This document shows, piece after piece, positions 51,719 to 62,215 of a stretch of 64,000 nt of DNA (position 1 is its first letter; each line of letters starts with the position of its first letter). This stretch comes from Pseudorhodobacter turbinis (lineage in GTDB: Bacteria; Pseudomonadota; Alphaproteobacteria; Rhodobacterales; Rhodobacteraceae). The position numbers and the translations under genes were made by a program. The stretch spans positions 1,520,602-1,584,601 of the forward strand of contig NZ_CP039965.1 in assembly GCF_005234135.1 (NCBI RefSeq). Reading direction: 5' to 3'. The notes below the pieces were generated by a model that saw nothing but the letters and a program-made list of their open reading frames with translations, had not been told where the DNA came from and made no database searches.

Positions 51719-53173
51719 ATGGTCTCACGCGTTATTCCGGTCGATGTCTTTGATCTGGTGGTGTTTGGCGGCACTGGCGATCTGGCACAACGCAAAATCA
51801 TTCCGGGACTATATCGACGGTACTGGGGTGGGCACATCCCGCCCGAGAGCAACATTATCGGTGCGGCACGCTCCGAATTGGACGATATGGGCTACCGTGC
51901 GCTAGCACGTGAGGCGATTGCCGAATATGTATCCGAGGACAAGCGCGACCCCGAGGTGATCGAGGCCTTTCTTGCCCGACTGAGCTATGTCGCGATTGAT
52001 GCCAAGGGCACCGATGGCTGGGACGTTCTCAAGACGCGGGTGCGCAAGGGCACGGTGCAGGCCTTCTATTTCTCGGTCGCGCCCTCGCTGTTCGGGGACT
52101 TGGCCGAGCGTTTGCACTTGCATGAAATCGCCAATGCCGAAAGCCGGATCGTGGTGGAAAAGCCCTTTGGCCGTGATCTGGAGAGCGCCAAGGCGCTGAA
52201 CGCCGTTCTGGCGCAGCATTTCACCGAGGCGCAGATTTACCGGATCGACCACTATCTTGGTAAGGAAACTGTGCAAAACCTTATGGCGGTGCGCTTTGCC
52301 AATATCTTGTTCGAGCCGCTGTGGAAATCCGAATATGTCGATCATGTGCAGATAACGGTGGCCGAAACCGTATCTGTTGATGGGCGTGGGTCCTATTATG
52401 ATCGGGCGGGGGCGATGCGCGATATGGTGCAAAACCATATGATGCAGCTTTTGTGCCTGATTGCGATGGAACCGCCGTATCACTTTGATCCGGACGCGGT
52501 GCGCGATGAAAAGCTGAAGGTTATCCGTGCTTTGGACCCGGTTTTGCCGGATGATATCGTGCGTGGTCAATATCAGGCCGGCAACGGGCAGGGCGGTTAT
52601 CTTGAGCATTGCGAGGATCCGGCAAGCAAGACCGAAAGCTATATCGCGCTCAAGGTGCATATTTCGAACTGGCGCTGGAAGGGGACACCCTTTTATTTGC
52701 GCACGGGCAAACGCCTGCGGGCGCGCACCTCGGAAATTGCGATTACCTTCCGCGAGCCGCCGCATTCGATCTTTGATGATGCCGAGGGCTGGCGCGAAAA
52801 CGTACTGGTGATCCGCCTGCAACCCAACGAGGGCATGAACCTGAAGGTGATGATCAAGGAACCGGGGCCGGGCGGGATGCGTTTGACCCAAGTGCCACTT
52901 GATATGTCCTTTGCCGAGGCGCTGGGTGAAAGCGGGACCGACATTCCCGATGCATATGAACGGCTTATCATGGATGTGATCCGTGGTAACCAGACCCTGT
53001 TCATGCGCGGCGATGAGGTAGAGGCAGCTTGGGGCTGGACCGATCCGATCATTGAGGGTTGGGAAAAACGTGGCGACAAGCCGATGCCCTATGATGCAGG
53101 ATCATCGGGGCCAGAGGATGCTTTGATGCTGATGCACCGCGACGGGCGGCGCTGGCGGGAGATACGTGAATGA
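51719..53173 (+). CDS. zwf: Glucose-6-phosphate 1-dehydrogenase
   Basis: Oxidises glucose 6-phosphate to 6-phosphogluconolactone with NADP or NAD, entering the Entner-Doudoroff and pentose phosphate routes. The 484-residue protein has VVFGGTGDLAQRKIIPGLY (cofactor loop), VEKPFGRDLESA, the active-site motif RIDHYLGKETVQN and FYLRTGKRL. ATG 51719 with AAAGGT upstream is preferred to ATG 51668, which would place the operator inside the coding region. Its end overlaps pgl (ATGA). The operon zwf-pgl-pgi moves glucose and fructose 6-phosphates to 6-phosphogluconate. Confidence 0.95.
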   Translation: MVSRVIPVDVFDLVVFGGTGDLAQRKIIPGLYRRYWGGHIPPESNIIGAARSELDDMGYRALAREAIAEYVSEDKRDPEVIEAFLARLSYVAIDAKGTDGWDVLKTRVRKGTVQAFYFSVAPSLFGDLAERLHLHEIANAESRIVVEKPFGRDLESAKALNAVLAQHFTEAQIYRIDHYLGKETVQNLMAVRFANILFEPLWKSEYVDHVQITVAETVSVDGRGSYYDRAGAMRDMVQNHMMQLLCLIAMEPPYHFDPDAVRDEKLKVIRALDPVLPDDIVRGQYQAGNGQGGYLEHCEDPASKTESYIALKVHISNWRWKGTPFYLRTGKRLRARTSEIAITFREPPHSIFDDAEGWRENVLVIRLQPNEGMNLKVMIKEPGPGGMRLTQVPLDMSFAEALGESGTDIPDAYERLIMDVIRGNQTLFMRGDEVEAAWGWTDPIIEGWEKRGDKPMPYDAGSSGPEDALMLMHRDGRRWREIRE

Positions 53174-53841
53174 ATCTGATCGAATACCCGGACCGGGAAA
53201 TGATGATGATGTCGCTGGCGAATAAGATCGCCGGTGAGTTGGGCAGTGTCTTGCGCCAAAAGGGTCGTGCAAGCCTTTGCGTGCCGGGCGGGACGACGCC
53301 GGGGCCGGTGTTTGATATGCTCTCGGCGGTGGATCTGGACTGGGCGAATGTTGCGGTGTTCTTGAATGATGAACGCTGGGTGGCTGAAGATAGCCCCCGC
53401 TCCAACACGCGGCTATTGCGCCAGCGGCTGCTGCAAGACCGTGCCGCCAAGGCGCAACTGGTGCCGCTTTACGCGCCCGTGGACCAGCCCGAGGACGCGA
53501 TGGAGGCATTGGCCGAAGGCATCGCGCCGCATCTGCCAATCTCGGTGCTGTTGCTGGGGATGGGCGCGGATATGCACACGGCCTCGCTCTTTCCCGGTGC
53601 GGATCGGCTGCAAGAGGCATTGGCCGAGGATGCGCCCACTTTGCTGCCAATGCGCGCACCGGGTGCTGATGAGCCAAGGATCACGCTAACGGCGCCTGTG
53701 CTGCGGGATGCGTTGAATATTCATATCCTTATCACCGGCGCGGATAAGCGCACCGCGATTGAACGCGCGGCAAGCCTGCCGGTTGAGGAAGCGCCAGTGC
53801 GCGCCGTGCTGGCCGATGCAACGATTCACTGGGCGGAGTAG
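53170..53841 (+). CDS. pgl: 6-phosphogluconolactonase
   Basis: Hydrolyses 6-phosphogluconolactone. The 223-residue protein has [17 protein letters not shown] (phosphate-binding GG.TP), [21 protein letters not shown] with the family NDER motif, and [16 protein letters not shown], which holds the catalytic GxGxDGHTAS-like segment; here the usual DGH reads DMH, a small change at a conserved glycine. The gene overlaps zwf and is followed by pgi after four bases. Confidence 0.93.
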   Translation: MNLIEYPDREMMMMSLANKIAGELGSVLRQKGRASLCVPGGTTPGPVFDMLSAVDLDWANVAVFLNDERWVAEDSPRSNTRLLRQRLLQDRAAKAQLVPLYAPVDQPEDAMEALAEGIAPHLPISVLLLGMGADMHTASLFPGADRLQEALAEDAPTLLPMRAPGADEPRITLTAPVLRDALNIHILITGADKRTAIERAASLPVEEAPVRAVLADATIHWAE

Positions 53842-53845
53842 ACCT

Positions 53846-55459
53846 ATGACAAGCCACTGGCAGCGCCTTCGCGACCACCACGCAGAGATCAAAGACCACC
53901 GTATCGCCGACATGCTGGAAAACCCGTCCCGCGCGGCGGAGTTTTCGGCGCGCCATGGCGAGATGCTATTTGATTTCTCCAAGACGGGGATCGACGTCAA
54001 AGGGCTTGCGATGTTGTTGGAGCTTGCGCAATCGGCAGATGTTGCAGCCAAGCGTGACGCGATGTTTGCGGGCGCGCAGATAAATGAGACCGAGGGCCGT
54101 GCGGTGCTGCACACAGCCTTGCGCAACCTGCAAGCCGATGTGGTGGTGGACGGCGAAAACGTCATGCCCGAGGTGCGCGCAACCCATGCGCGGATGGCCG
54201 CTTTCGCGCGTGACGTGCGTGAGGGCAAGATTGCAGGGCAGGGCGGGACCTATACCGATGTGGTCAACATTGGGATTGGCGGATCGGACCTTGGGCCTGC
54301 AATGGCCTATACCGCGCTTACACCCTATACCGACGGGCCGCGCTGCCATTTCGTAAGCAATGTCGACGGTGCCCATATCCATGACACATTGCGCGGATTG
54401 AACCCCGAAACCACGCTTGTCATCGTCGCCTCCAAAACCTTCACGACGATTGAAACCATGACCAATGCGCAAACGGCCAAAGCGTGGATGGCGCAGAAGG
54501 TCACTGATCCTGCCGCACAGTTCGCAGCCGTTTCCACCTCTGCCGATAAAACCGCAGCCTTTGGCATTGATGCCGCGCGCGTGTTCGGGTTCGAGGATTG
54601 GGTCGGGGGCCGCTATTCCGTTTGGGGGCCGATTGGCCTGTCATTGATGCTGGCGGTCGGGCCTGCGGGGTTTGATGACTTTTTGGCCGGTGGTGCGGAT
54701 ATGGACGCGCATTTCCGCCAGGCCGCCCCTGCGCATAACCTGCCTGTGCTGCTGGCGCTCATCGGTATTTGGCACAACCAGATTTGTGGCCATGCCACCC
54801 GCGCGGTGCTGCCCTATGCACAACGTCTTGCACGGTTGCCGGCCTATCTGCAGCAGTTGGAGATGGAGAGCAACGGCAAGCGCGTCTCAATGGATGGGGC
54901 CGATCTGACGGAACATTCCGGCCCTGTGGTCTGGGGGGAGCCGGGGACAAACGGCCAGCACGCATTTTACCAGCTGATCCACCAAGGCACGCGGGTTATC
55001 CCTTGCGAATTCATCATGACCCGCGAAGGGCATGAACCGGAGCTGGCGCATCAACATCTGCTGCTGGTCGCCAATTGTCTTGCGCAATCGGAGGCGCTGA
55101 TGCGCGGGCGCTCGCTGGCCGAGGCGACTAAGATCATGGCTGCCAAAGGCCTGACGGGGGCCGAGCTGGACCGGCAGGCCCGCCACCGCGTTTTCCCGGG
55201 CAACCGGCCTTCGACCACGCTGGCAATCCCCAAGCTGACGCCTTTCACCTTGGGGCAGATCGTCGCCGTTTATGAGCATCGCGTCTTTGTCGAAGGCGTG
55301 ATTTTGGGGCTGAATTCTTTTGACCAATGGGGGGTGGAGCTGGGCAAGGAGCTTGCCGTGGCCCTGCAACCGATCCTGGAGCGTCGTGCCTCGGCGGAAG
55401 ACAAGGACGGCTCTACGCGGATGTTGGTCGATTATTTGATGGCACCGCCGAACGGCTAA
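53846..55459 (+). CDS. pgi: Glucose-6-phosphate isomerase
   Basis: Interconverts glucose 6-phosphate and fructose 6-phosphate. The 537-residue protein has [41 protein letters not shown] (family signature, with WGPIG for the usual WSAIG), [10 protein letters not shown], and [23 protein letters not shown] with the catalytic glutamate. ATG 53846 with GGAG upstream is four bases after pgl; the frame from 53759 lies inside pgl. Last gene of the operon. Confidence 0.95.
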   Translation: MTSHWQRLRDHHAEIKDHRIADMLENPSRAAEFSARHGEMLFDFSKTGIDVKGLAMLLELAQSADVAAKRDAMFAGAQINETEGRAVLHTALRNLQADVVVDGENVMPEVRATHARMAAFARDVREGKIAGQGGTYTDVVNIGIGGSDLGPAMAYTALTPYTDGPRCHFVSNVDGAHIHDTLRGLNPETTLVIVASKTFTTIETMTNAQTAKAWMAQKVTDPAAQFAAVSTSADKTAAFGIDAARVFGFEDWVGGRYSVWGPIGLSLMLAVGPAGFDDFLAGGADMDAHFRQAAPAHNLPVLLALIGIWHNQICGHATRAVLPYAQRLARLPAYLQQLEMESNGKRVSMDGADLTEHSGPVVWGEPGTNGQHAFYQLIHQGTRVIPCEFIMTREGHEPELAHQHLLLVANCLAQSEALMRGRSLAEATKIMAAKGLTGAELDRQARHRVFPGNRPSTTLAIPKLTPFTLGQIVAVYEHRVFVEGVILGLNSFDQWGVELGKELAVALQPILERRASAEDKDGSTRMLVDYLMAPPNG

Positions 55460-55479
55460 GGGGGGCAGCCCCCCTTAGC
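55455..55479. terminator. Strong hairpin between pgi and the RidA gene
   Basis: GCTAAGGGGGG (55455-55465) and CCCCCCTTAGC (55469-55479) form a perfect 11-base stem with a three-base loop. It begins within the pgi stop codon and sits between two convergent genes; there is no T-tract, so it may act as a barrier or a processed mRNA end. Confidence 0.65.
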
Positions 55480-55485
55480 GTGATA

Positions 55486-55836
55486 TTATGCGAGAGCGGC
55501 GATCACCAACACCTCAACCCGGTAACCGGGGGTGGCAAGTTTGGATTCGCCTGCCGCGCGTGCTGGTGTGTGGCCTTGGGGCACCCAAGCATCCCAAACC
55601 GCGTTCATTTCCGCGAAATCGGCCATGTCGGCCATCCAGATTTGGGTGGTCAGGATGCGGGTTTTATCTGTGCCAGCCTCGGCCAGAAGCTTGTCGACCT
55701 TGGCAAGGCAGTCTTTGGTTTGCTCGGCCACGGACGCGTTTTCGGTCCCGACTTGGCCAGCCAGGTAGACGGTGCCGTTATGAATGACGGATTGGCTCAT
55801 TCTTGGGCCGGAATGGTTGCGGATGATTTCAGCCAT
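55486..55836 (-). CDS. RidA-family protein
   Basis: A 116-residue trimeric-fold protein of the YjgF/YER057c/UK114 group. VYLAGQVGTENASVAEQTKDCLAKVDKLLAEAG is the core, and LATPGYRVEVLVIAALA the C-terminal strand. The active-site arginine of true RidA enzymes, usually in P.R.., appears as HTPARAAGESKLA here; imine deaminase activity is therefore plausible but not certain. ATG 55836 has GGAG upstream. It stands alone between pgi and oxyR. Confidence 0.85.
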   Translation of the reverse strand: MAEIIRNHSGPRMSQSVIHNGTVYLAGQVGTENASVAEQTKDCLAKVDKLLAEAGTDKTRILTTQIWMADMADFAEMNAVWDAWVPQGHTPARAAGESKLATPGYRVEVLVIAALA

Positions 55837-55921
55837 GACAAAACTCCATATATTTCATGCAATGACTTTGCCTAGCGCGCCGCGCGTCATGTGGGAAGGG
55901 GTGATTTCGGGGCGGGTGGTT

Positions 55922-56824
55922 TTAACCCTGCCCGACATCAAACCCAGCCTTGCGGATAATCCCCGCGATATGGGTCAATTGTGCGCCCAGCGGGTTGGTC
56001 TTGCGCCAGAGCATGCCAATTTGGCGGGTGGGTCGCGGGTTTGCCAGCCGCGCAATAGAGACGGCGGCAGATCTGGTTTCAATCGGCACTGCCATTTCGG
56101 GGATCAGGGTCACGCCAATGCCCGCGCCCACCATCTGCACCAGCGTTGACAGGGCGCTGCCTTCCATCACATCGCGCGGCAGGCTGGAGGATATCTTGCA
56201 AAAGGACAGTGCCTGATCACGAAAACAGTGGCCCTCCTCTAGCAAAAGCAGCCGCATCTCGCGCAGGCTTTCGGAATTCGGCACTGGTTTTTCGGCGTCG
56301 GCGATGGGGCGCACCAGCACGAATTCCTCTTCAAACAGCGGCTCTTCGTGGAGGCTGGGCTCATCAATAGGCAGGGCCATGATCGCGGTGTCGAGCTTGC
56401 CATCCCTAAGGTCGGCCAGCAGTTTTTGGGTCACGGCCTCTCGGGGGCGCAGGTCCAATGCGGGGTATTGCGTGGTCAGGCTTTTGATAAGGCGCGGCAA
56501 CAGATAGGGGGCAATGGTGGGAATGACGCCGATGCGCAATTGGCCCAGCAGCGGGCTGTAGGCCGCGCGGGCCAGATCGTCCAGCTCATCAACTGCGCGT
56601 AAAATATCGCGGGCGCGCAAGGCAAAAGCGGTGCCCAGACTGGTCAGCTGGATCTTGCGCGCCCCGCGTTCCACCAGCGGCGTGCCAAGAATGGTTTCCA
56701 GCTCTTTTATTTGCAGCGAGAGCGCGGGTTGAGAGATGGCGCAGGCCGCGGCGGCGCGGCCAAAATGACCGTGCTGGGAGAGGGCTTCAAAGTAGCGCAG
56801 ATGTTTCAGGCTAATATTACTCAT
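55922..56824 (-). CDS. oxyR: Hydrogen peroxide sensor and regulator OxyR
   Basis: A 300-residue LysR-type regulator. The N-terminal helix-turn-helix is HGHFGRAAAACAISQPALSLQIKELE; the regulatory domain holds the two redox cysteines Cys200 and Cys209 in EEGHCFRDQALSFC, the diagnostic OxyR disulfide pair. It is divergent from katG, its usual target, with 109 bases between. Oxidation by peroxide would switch on katG. ATG 56824 has only a weak ribosome-binding site. Confidence 0.93.
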   Translation of the reverse strand: MSNISLKHLRYFEALSQHGHFGRAAAACAISQPALSLQIKELETILGTPLVERGARKIQLTSLGTAFALRARDILRAVDELDDLARAAYSPLLGQLRIGVIPTIAPYLLPRLIKSLTTQYPALDLRPREAVTQKLLADLRDGKLDTAIMALPIDEPSLHEEPLFEEEFVLVRPIADAEKPVPNSESLREMRLLLLEEGHCFRDQALSFCKISSSLPRDVMEGSALSTLVQMVGAGIGVTLIPEMAVPIETRSAAVSIARLANPRPTRQIGMLWRKTNPLGAQLTHIAGIIRKAGFDVGQG

Positions 56825-59096
<2,272 letters not shown>

Positions 59097-59113
59097 TCTG
59101 TCTGATACCAAAG

Positions 59114-59143
59114 AAAATGCCGGGCAACGCGCCCGGCATTTTT
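59114..59143 (+). terminator. Rho-independent terminator of katG
   Basis: Twelve-base stem AAAATGCCGGGC (59114-59125) / GCCCGGCATTTT (59131-59142), five-base loop, then T. Starts 17 bases after the katG stop; the A/T ends also allow it to work for the opposite operon. Confidence 0.9.
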
Positions 59144-59159
59144 ATGTCTGTAGGTTGGC

Positions 59160-59588
59160 TCAGGCGTTTTTCGCCATGGCCTCCAATTGATCGCGCAGCC
59201 CTTCAAGCTGATAGCCATAGCGCGCGGGAATGCCGATCAGATCATCCGTTGGCATCTGCCCTGCATGCGCCAATGCCCAAGCGATCGAGGACCGGTTCCC
59301 CGAGGCGCAATAGGCCAGAACAGGGCCGTTGGCGGCCTTGATGGCTGCGGCTTGTTCGGTCACGTTTTCCATTGTCATCATGCCGCCAATGATCGGGTTG
59401 GCATAGAAGGCAAGGCCCAAAGCCTCGGCGGCCTCTTGCATGGCCTGGGTGTGCAGGAACGGCATGATTTCGCTGTCAGGCCGGTTGTCGATCACTGCGA
59501 CAAAGCCCGCCGCCTTGATGTCGGCCAGATCTGCGGTCTCTATCTGTGGTGAAACGGCATAGGTCGGGGTGAGAGAGCGAATTTCCAT
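59160..59588 (-). CDS. TIGR01244-family phosphatase/sulfurtransferase-like protein
   Basis: A 142-residue protein with the dual-specificity phosphatase-like fold of the Blh N-terminal domain. The P-loop is VLAYCASGNRSSIAWAL, with Cys and Arg of C..GxR(S/T). In this family it is linked to sulfur handling and is often fused or adjacent to the persulfide dioxygenase-like MBL protein, as here. ATG 59588 with AGGA upstream is chosen over TTG 59594. Last gene of the minus-strand sulfur operon. Confidence 0.87.
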   Translation of the reverse strand: MEIRSLTPTYAVSPQIETADLADIKAAGFVAVIDNRPDSEIMPFLHTQAMQEAAEALGLAFYANPIIGGMMTMENVTEQAAAIKAANGPVLAYCASGNRSSIAWALAHAGQMPTDDLIGIPARYGYQLEGLRDQLEAMAKNA

Positions 59589-59597
59589 CGACAATCC

Positions 59598-60035
59598 TTA
59601 GGCTTGAGTTTCATGTTGGGGGATCCATGCACGGACCTTTGGTGCGGCCAACATACCCGCAGCCATCGCCGATAGAAAGAGCAAGCCGCCCCATCCGCCA
59701 AAGCTGATTGACGCCATCGCAGGCCCGGGGCACAGCCCAGCCAACCCCCAGCCCATCCCAAAGAGGATCGACCCGATGACAAGGTTTGACCCAAGCTTCG
59801 GGCTGCTTGGCGCGGGCAGGGGCGTGCCTAACATCCCCGTAGGTTTGCGCGCCGCAAACCGCCATGCGACGATCATTGGCAAAATCGCGCCACTCATAAC
59901 GAAGGCAAGCGTCGGGTCCCATGCGCCAAAGATATCCAGCCAGCCTTGCACTTTGGTGGTGTCCGTCATGCCCGACAGCAGCGTGCCTGCGCCAAACAGC
60001 CCGCCCGCGAGGAAAGAAAAGATATTACGTTTCAT
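59598..60035 (-). CDS. YeeE/YedE half-transporter, second subunit (DUF6691)
   Basis: A 145-residue membrane protein with four helices. It carries the half-motif GMGWGLAGLCPGPA with the conserved cysteine that passes thiosulfate or persulfide sulfur in YeeE-type channels. It pairs with the upstream half to make one full transporter. Its ATG shares a base with the stop of the upstream gene (TGATG), so the two halves are translationally coupled. The long frame extending to 60443 overlaps that gene and is not real. Confidence 0.88.
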   Translation of the reverse strand: MKRNIFSFLAGGLFGAGTLLSGMTDTTKVQGWLDIFGAWDPTLAFVMSGAILPMIVAWRFAARKPTGMLGTPLPAPSSPKLGSNLVIGSILFGMGWGLAGLCPGPAMASISFGGWGGLLFLSAMAAGMLAAPKVRAWIPQHETQA

Positions 60036-60463
60036 CAAATCACCCCCAAAAGATGGCGGAAGGTCACCATCACCAAAACACCGGCCAGCAGGTAAAACAC
60101 CGTGGCCACTATGCCGCGCAAGGAGAACCGTGAAATCCCGCAAACGCCGTGCCCCGAGGTGCAGCCATTTGCAAGCCGCGTACCCACGCCCACCAACAGG
60201 CCCGCCGCGATAATCACGATCGGGTTGCTTGTGACATTCGTGGTCGCCCCGCCGAGCAACAGCGCAAGCACGCCCGGCACCAGCATGAGTCCCGCGATAA
60301 AGGCAACCCGCTCGGCGGTATTGCCCCGACCTGAGCCATCGACAAGCCCACCCAAAATACCGGATGCCCCCATGATGCGCCCATTGATCAGCAGGAACAT
60401 CGCCGCCGCACCCCCAATCATGAGGCCCCCGATGAGGCCCCAAATCCAGTCCATTTCAATCAT
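60035..60463 (-). CDS. YeeE/YedE half-transporter, first subunit
   Basis: A 142-residue membrane protein with four helices and the motif GTRLANGCTSGHGVCGISRFSLRG, whose cysteines bind sulfur species in the YeeE/YedE family. Such half-size pairs are regularly found with BigR/SqrR-controlled persulfide genes. Start ATG 60463. It follows the MBL gene by 57 bases and is coupled to the second half. Confidence 0.9.
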   Translation of the reverse strand: MIEMDWIWGLIGGLMIGGAAAMFLLINGRIMGASGILGGLVDGSGRGNTAERVAFIAGLMLVPGVLALLLGGATTNVTSNPIVIIAAGLLVGVGTRLANGCTSGHGVCGISRFSLRGIVATVFYLLAGVLVMVTFRHLLGVI

Positions 60464-60520
60464 ATAATCCTCGGGAATTTAGGGGCCACGGCCCTGTGCC
60501 ATGGCCTTGGGAATTGGCCA

Positions 60521-61384
60521 TCAAAGACCGTTCAGCGGCACCTTGAGGTAGCTTACGCCATTGTCTTCCGGCTCTGGCATCTGCCCTGCGCGCATGTTGA
60601 TCTGCAACGACGGGATGATCAGCCGCGGCATCGCCAGCGTGGCATCGCGGGCGTCGCGCATGGTCATGAAGTCCTCTTTGGATTTGCCCGCGCCGATATG
60701 GACGTTCAATGCTTTTTGCGCGCCGACCGTGGTTTCCCAGGCAAACTCATCGCGGCCCGGGGCCTTATAGTCATGGCCGACGAAAATTCGGGTCTCATCC
60801 GGCAGGGCAAGGATCTTTTGCACGGAATCGAACAAGGTCGCCGATGATCCGCCGGGGAAATCACAGCGCGCCGTGCCAAAGTCGGGCATGAACAGCGTAT
60901 CGCCGACAAAGGCCGCGTCACCAATCACATAGGTCAGGCATGCGGGCGTATGACCCGGCGTGTGCAGCACGTCACCGCGCATCTGCCCGATCATGAAGCT
61001 GTCGCCCTCTTCAAAAAGCTGGTCAAACTGCGACCCGTCGCGTTGGAAGTTCGTGCCCTCATTGAACACTTTGCCAAAGGTGTCTTGCACCACGGTGATC
61101 CGCTGGCCGATCCCGATCTTGCTGCCCAGCCGTTCCTGAATATAGGGCGCGGCTGAAAGGTGGTCGGCATGGACATGGGTTTCCAAAACCCATTGCAGAT
61201 CAAGGTCATGGCTGCGCACAAAGTCAATCACCGCAACGGCGGATCTTGTGTCGGTGTGGCCCGATGCATAGTCGAAATCCAGCACAGAATCGATAATCGC
61301 GCAGGCACTGCCGTTCGGCTCTTGGACAACATAGGTCAGGGTGTTGGTGGCTTCATCAAAGAAGGCATGGATTTGCGGTTTCAT
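60521..61384 (-). CDS. MBL-fold persulfide dioxygenase-like protein (Blh type)
   Basis: A 287-residue metallo-beta-lactamase-fold protein. Metal ligands are seen in ETHVHADHLSAAP (HxHxDH), HTPGHTPACL, FVGDTLFMPDFGTARCDFPGG and FVGHDYK. This spacing and the D..RCDFPGGS segment match the ETHE1/Blh group that oxidises glutathione persulfide to sulfite. ATG 61384 begins MKPQIHAFFDE, aligned with the family start; the frame to 61435 would run into the operator-like repeat. First gene of the operon with the YeeE halves and the TIGR01244 protein. No BigR/SqrR repressor gene is nearby. Confidence 0.9.
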   Translation of the reverse strand: MKPQIHAFFDEATNTLTYVVQEPNGSACAIIDSVLDFDYASGHTDTRSAVAVIDFVRSHDLDLQWVLETHVHADHLSAAPYIQERLGSKIGIGQRITVVQDTFGKVFNEGTNFQRDGSQFDQLFEEGDSFMIGQMRGDVLHTPGHTPACLTYVIGDAAFVGDTLFMPDFGTARCDFPGGSSATLFDSVQKILALPDETRIFVGHDYKAPGRDEFAWETTVGAQKALNVHIGAGKSKEDFMTMRDARDATLAMPRLIIPSLQINMRAGQMPEPEDNGVSYLKVPLNGL

Positions 61385-61432
61385 TTTGACCTCATAGGTT
61401 GCGGGCTTGGAACTGATATAGCATGTTTTACA

Positions 61433-61454
61433 CATATTTCAAGAATTGAATATG
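61433..61454. promoter_or_regulatory. AT-rich inverted repeat upstream of the persulfide operon
   Basis: CATATTTCAA (61433-61442), spacer GAA, TTGAATATG (61446-61454): an inverted repeat with one extra base in the left arm, 49 bases upstream of the MBL gene. Position and composition suit an ArsR-type (BigR/SqrR-like) persulfide-sensing repressor. Confidence 0.55.
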
Positions 61455-61535
61455 TATGATCGCGCATTGTTGACTTGGGTCAATGCCCGGACAGGGGGGA
61501 TGTGCTATATGAATCTTGCATCAATGGAGGTCGCG

Positions 61536-61853
61536 ATGAAAGGCCAAGATATTCGGCGGCGAGAACTTGAGACACGGCGTGACGTGTTGACCGCCCGTTT
61601 AGGTACGATTGAGGATGAGCTGGACAGCCATCAATCCAAGGACTGGGATGATCTTGCGACCGAGCGCGAGTCGGATGAAGTGTTGGAGGGATTGGGCCTG
61701 TCGAGCCAGCAAGAGCTTCGCATGATCGAGGCGGCTTTGGCGCGCATGGACGCGGGGGAATATGGTGCTTGCACCAAATGCGGCGCTGATATCAGCGAGG
61801 AACGCTTGGACGTCGTGCCCTTCACGCCGTTCTGTCGGGATTGCGCCGCGTAG
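61536..61853 (+). CDS. TraR/DksA-type zinc-finger protein
   Basis: A 105-residue protein. The first two thirds form a charged helical hairpin (ELETRRDVLTARLGTIEDEL; ERESDEVLEGLGLSSQQELRMIEAAL), and the end is a four-cysteine zinc finger, CTKCGADI and FCRDCAA. Members bind the RNA polymerase secondary channel or are of unknown role; the short coiled coil lacks the usual DxxDxA tip in an obvious form. GGAGG lies five bases before ATG 61536, which overrules upstream starts. Possibly controlled with the divergent persulfide operon. Confidence 0.85.
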   Translation: MKGQDIRRRELETRRDVLTARLGTIEDELDSHQSKDWDDLATERESDEVLEGLGLSSQQELRMIEAALARMDAGEYGACTKCGADISEERLDVVPFTPFCRDCAA

Positions 61854-61880
61854 ATTAAATAAGACCAGGAGGAGAAGATC

Positions 61881-62078
61881 ATGACAGACAAGATCAAAGA
61901 CCAAGACAGCCAGCCACAAGCCTCGGCTTATGCCGCTGACGGGGCTGACGGGCTTTCGGCACTTTTTAATGAGATGCGGGCGATGATGTCGACATTCCCG
62001 GGCGCTGGTTTCAACCCCGGTGCGCCGGTCTCGACCGAAGAGGAAACCGAGGCGATGTTCGATAACATGCCGCTTTGA
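61881..62078 (+). CDS. Small acidic protein of unknown function
   Basis: A 65-residue hypothetical protein, acidic, with no signal peptide or membrane helix. The middle LSALFNEMRAMMSTFPGAGFNPG is hydrophobic and methionine-rich, and the end TEEETEAMFDNMPL is acidic. AGGAGGAG lies seven bases upstream, giving a strong start. It follows the DksA-like gene by 27 bases, so they are likely co-transcribed. I do not recognise a family. Confidence 0.65.
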   Translation: MTDKIKDQDSQPQASAYAADGADGLSALFNEMRAMMSTFPGAGFNPGAPVSTEEETEAMFDNMPL

Positions 62079-62215
62079 CCTGAAATCGGCGCTAGATTGC
62101 TGTTTTTTGCAGTAATTTGGCGCTATTGGCCGTGGATGGGATTGCATAATCTGTCCGCTGCCCTGTTAAATGGGCCAAATGCGGGCACGGGGCCTGCTGG
62201 ACTTCGGGCGGCCTT

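Noticed and set aside
55486..55875. 182-codon plus-strand frame continuing past pgi
   Set aside because: It is opposite the RidA-family gene, which has a good start and clear family sequence.
59598..60443. 281-codon frame covering both YeeE/YedE halves
   Set aside because: Only its last 145 codons match the family; the first part overlaps the other half gene in a different frame. Two separate coupled genes explain the region.
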